A DNA stretch of 64,000 nt from Epinephelus fuscoguttatus (lineage: Eukaryota > Chordata > Actinopteri > Perciformes > Serranidae). The notes below the pieces were generated by a model, which did no database searches, was not told the origin of the DNA, and worked only from the letters and a program-made list of their open reading frames with translations. The translations under genes were made by a program, and so were the position numbers. The stretch lies in contig NC_064753.1 in NCBI RefSeq assembly GCF_011397635.1, positions 30,218,322-30,282,321 on the forward strand, written 5' to 3'. Positions 61,675 to 64,000 of the stretch are shown piece by piece (the stretch's first letter is position 1; each line of letters opens with the position of its first letter).

Positions 61675-61979
61675 AAGGGTGAGCATTGACGGTTCTCATA
61701 CCGTGTACATCTGGCTATCTACTTTATTAAAAAGGATGCAACCAGACAGATCATCTCACCTTTATTTTGTTTATTTCCAAATAAATTTTACACGTACTTC
61801 CATCAAAAAACCGGTCTTAAGTTTCAGTTAAAATAAGGGGTTTGTTCAACCAAAGAAAAAAATCTTTAAAGGACAATGAAATTGATAACATTATAATAGT
61901 TTTATACCGTATACCATGAAACCATGATATTTACTGAGAGTTATCCTACCATGAAAATCTCATACTGTTGTAACCCTAG
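61675..61979. mobile_element. Probable hAT-type TIR relic, about 300 bp
   Basis: The left end AAGGGTGAGCATTGACGGTT followed by CTCATACCG and the right end CTCATACTGTTGTAACCCTAG look like diverged inverted repeats. The inner sequence has ACCGTATACCATGAAACCAT and ATATTTACTGAGAG, typical of dispersed fish elements. Weak call. Confidence 0.4.
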
Positions 61980-61984
61980 TGGAC

Positions 61985-62880
61985 GGAGACAGGGGAAGAA
62001 AAGAAACAACCTTCAGAGAATTTAATTGAGATTTAAGTAACAATCCAAATAAAACTGCCTGCAAATTTTGTCATGAAATTATGTCAGAAATTTTCTGTTA
62101 AGACCCTAAAATTACTGATCTATGACCTGAACAGATGCCAACAGATTTTAGTTAGGTCTGTGCTATGAGAAATTAGATGACAGGCATGGCCAAAGCCAAA
62201 AGATGACTGTGTTGCCTCACCAGTGGACTGCAGATATTGACATACATTCTCAGCCTGCATTAGTGAAAATAACTCACCAGCAGTCTGGATTTACCTCCAT
62301 ATAACACTGCAGCCTGTCCTCTCCTGCAGTGTCTCCTCCTAATCTACTTGCCAAAGAAATTTGGGATAGTTTTGTCGAGCAATAGGCACCATTTAATGAA
62401 AATTAGGGTTCATCATGTAATTACAAATAAAGTGGAACTCTTATGAAAAGCCATAATTAATGCATAAGGAATGCATTGATTGTTTAGGGATCTTTGTGAG
62501 CTTCAGTGCCAAAATAAATTCCCAAAATTTCAAAAGAAATGTAGAAGTATTTTGAAGCAGATTTGTGGTCATGCAGTTTTAAAGTGGGGGTTATGTATCA
62601 GTTTGTAAACAATACATTAGATAAACAAATTGAAAGATCATAAATGCAAATACAAACCAGCCTCATGACATGTAGACACATCCTGTATGTGTAAGCACAG
62701 TTGTACCATGTGTCAATATTCATTATAAATCTTTTCTATTGGTACTAAACCAGCTCAACAGATCCCCTATGTATCTTGTGATGTACAAATGCATGCAAAT
62801 TCCAAAAACACAGTCAAATCTAAAGTACATGCCAGACAAAGCAGATTTGGGAAAAGCCACCTGGCTATAGGGACTTATAG
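61985..62880. other. No recognised feature
   Basis: AT-rich sequence, nothing supported. Confidence 0.4.
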
Positions 62881-62882
62881 TT

Positions 62883-62886
62883 TTGT

Positions 62887-62978
<92 letters not shown>

Positions 62979-63002
62979 CACACACACACATATATATATA
63001 TA
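62883..63002. repeat. Compound (TA)n(GT)n(TA)n(CA)n microsatellite
   Basis: A (TA)n run of about 50 bp is followed by (GT)n of about 35 bp, a short TATATATA, then CACACACACACA and (TA)n again. The GT and CA parts are complementary, so the tract can fold back. Confidence 0.95.
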
Positions 63003-63319
63003 AAAATCTAAAAAGCAAAAAACATATGAATGACATGATTTGAAACACAAATACAGACGCATTCACGCAACACCACACAAAAACAGGAGGCCTGTGAGTC
63101 TAGGAGGCCAACAAAGAAGAGGTCAAAGGGTATCAGTCCCTTGGGGATGCAGTTACCCATAGTTACCAATCCTTACCCTCAGCTCTGGGGGAGTGAACAC
63201 AGCGGGGCTGGGTCTCTACAGGAGGATGCTGGGATATAATGTGCAGGAAGAAAGAGGGTGGAGTCAGGGAGATGCATGCTGTGTAGTAGCTTGTGGGGGG
63301 AAGGGAGGAGCGAAGAGAG

Positions 63320-63407
63320 ATGGGAGGGTCAGGCGGAGGGAGGATGGGGCCGTTGTTTGAGCAGATCCCATTGCTATTGTATACTACACCCCAGCTCCAG
63401 ACCTCAG
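63320..63407 (+). other. Candidate first coding exon ending in strong donor
   Basis: Two in-frame ATGs (63320 and 63344) follow purine-rich sequence with an in-frame upstream stop at 63287. From the second, the frame reads MGPLFEQIPLLLYTTPQLQT and runs into CTCAG followed by GTAAGAG (donor at 63408-63409). I do not recognise the peptide. It could be an alternative first exon of a gene to the right, or chance. Confidence 0.2.
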
Positions 63408-63776
63408 GTAAGAGACACAGTTAGTGCATGGTTTCCTGTAGATGTTAACAAGCTGAGGTCATTTTTACGTTAATGGCAAAAGTTTGGAGTAAAAACCTTT
63501 TTGAGATGTTTTAAATAATGAACAAAGTGCTTCAGTAGATGTCCAGAACATGTTGCTATATTTCATCATTTGTATAGTGTGCACGTGTCTTTGTGTGCAT
63601 TAACAGCACAAATATTGTGGATCAGTGACCTCCATGGAAGTGCTCTTATGTATTTATAACATGTCTGTTGCATACAGCAACAAGAGCCAGTCAGCCTAGT
63701 GCATAAGCTTTGTGTGCACATGTAATCTTTGTCCCCTGACTTGGCTACCTGTGGAACAACCAACTGTGTGCATGTG

Positions 63777-63777
<1 letters not shown>

Positions 63778-63839
<62 letters not shown>

Positions 63840-63858
63840 CTGTGTGTGTGTGTGTGCT
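63778..63858. repeat. (GT)n microsatellite
   Basis: About 38 units with one AACT interruption near 63838. Confidence 0.97.
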
Positions 63859-64000
63859 CCTATCTGTATTGTTTGTGTTTTAGAAGGGATGTGTTTGTGC
63901 CAGGTTGTGCAGAGCTAATTAACCGGTGTAAGCTCTGGTGATGGAAAATGTAATTATGGTGAAGGGAAAAAGGGGGGAAAGCAGCAACAACACCCCTCTG

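Overview
This window reads as vertebrate, and most likely ray-finned (teleost) fish, nuclear DNA. It is AT-rich and intron-bearing, with long (GT)n, (TA)n and (GA)n microsatellites. It also carries repeats typical of fish: a Rex3-like RTE retrotransposon with a (GATG)n tail, a tRNA-derived SINE, CR1/L2-like LINE scraps and many non-autonomous hAT-type elements. There is no operon structure and no bacterial-style coding density. Almost every open frame in the window is noise or transposon debris.

The only genes I recognise are in the first 9.3 kb, a serum amyloid A (SAA) cluster. Copy A (minus strand, exons 1-3 at about 780-261) is intact as far as it goes; its exon 4 lies off the left edge. 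Copy B (plus strand, about 2790-3683) points away from A, head to head, and is a pseudogene with a 7-bp insertion in exon 3 and a 16-bp loss in exon 4. Copy C (plus strand, about 6372-7517) is a complete four-exon gene encoding a 121-residue precursor. Copy D (9127-9263) is an orphan exon 4 with a frameshift. B and C are direct repeats of a unit longer than 2 kb. Part of D's 3' flank resumes at about 12595, after roughly 3 kb of inserted repeats. A carries a perfect kappaB site and a palindromic C/EBP-like site upstream of its TATA box, as expected for an acute-phase promoter; both sites are altered in B and C.

From 10 to 16 kb is a repeat nest: a diverged interspersed repeat, then three same-orientation copies of a hAT-like element (ends CAGGGGTGTCAAAC / GACACCCCTG), two of them with further elements nested inside. 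A CpG-richer patch with a strong splice donor follows at 16.1-16.4 kb and could be the 5' end of a gene.

From 16.4 to 64 kb I find no recognisable protein-coding gene. It looks like intergenic or long-intron sequence. Two segments look exon-like but remain unidentified (38154-38204 and the donor-terminated segment ending at 63407). Identified repeats include a 595-bp hAT element with a near-perfect 8-bp target duplication, a 1.07-kb foldback element, two Rex3-like fragments, a LINE tail, a BED-finger transposase relic, a SINE with a perfect 13-bp target duplication, a Cys-rich-frame minisatellite and a RecQ-like helicase relic. No previously undescribed system stands out clearly. The most informative features are the mosaic history of the SAA copies, two perfect 26-bp snap-back hairpins and the helicase-bearing repeat.
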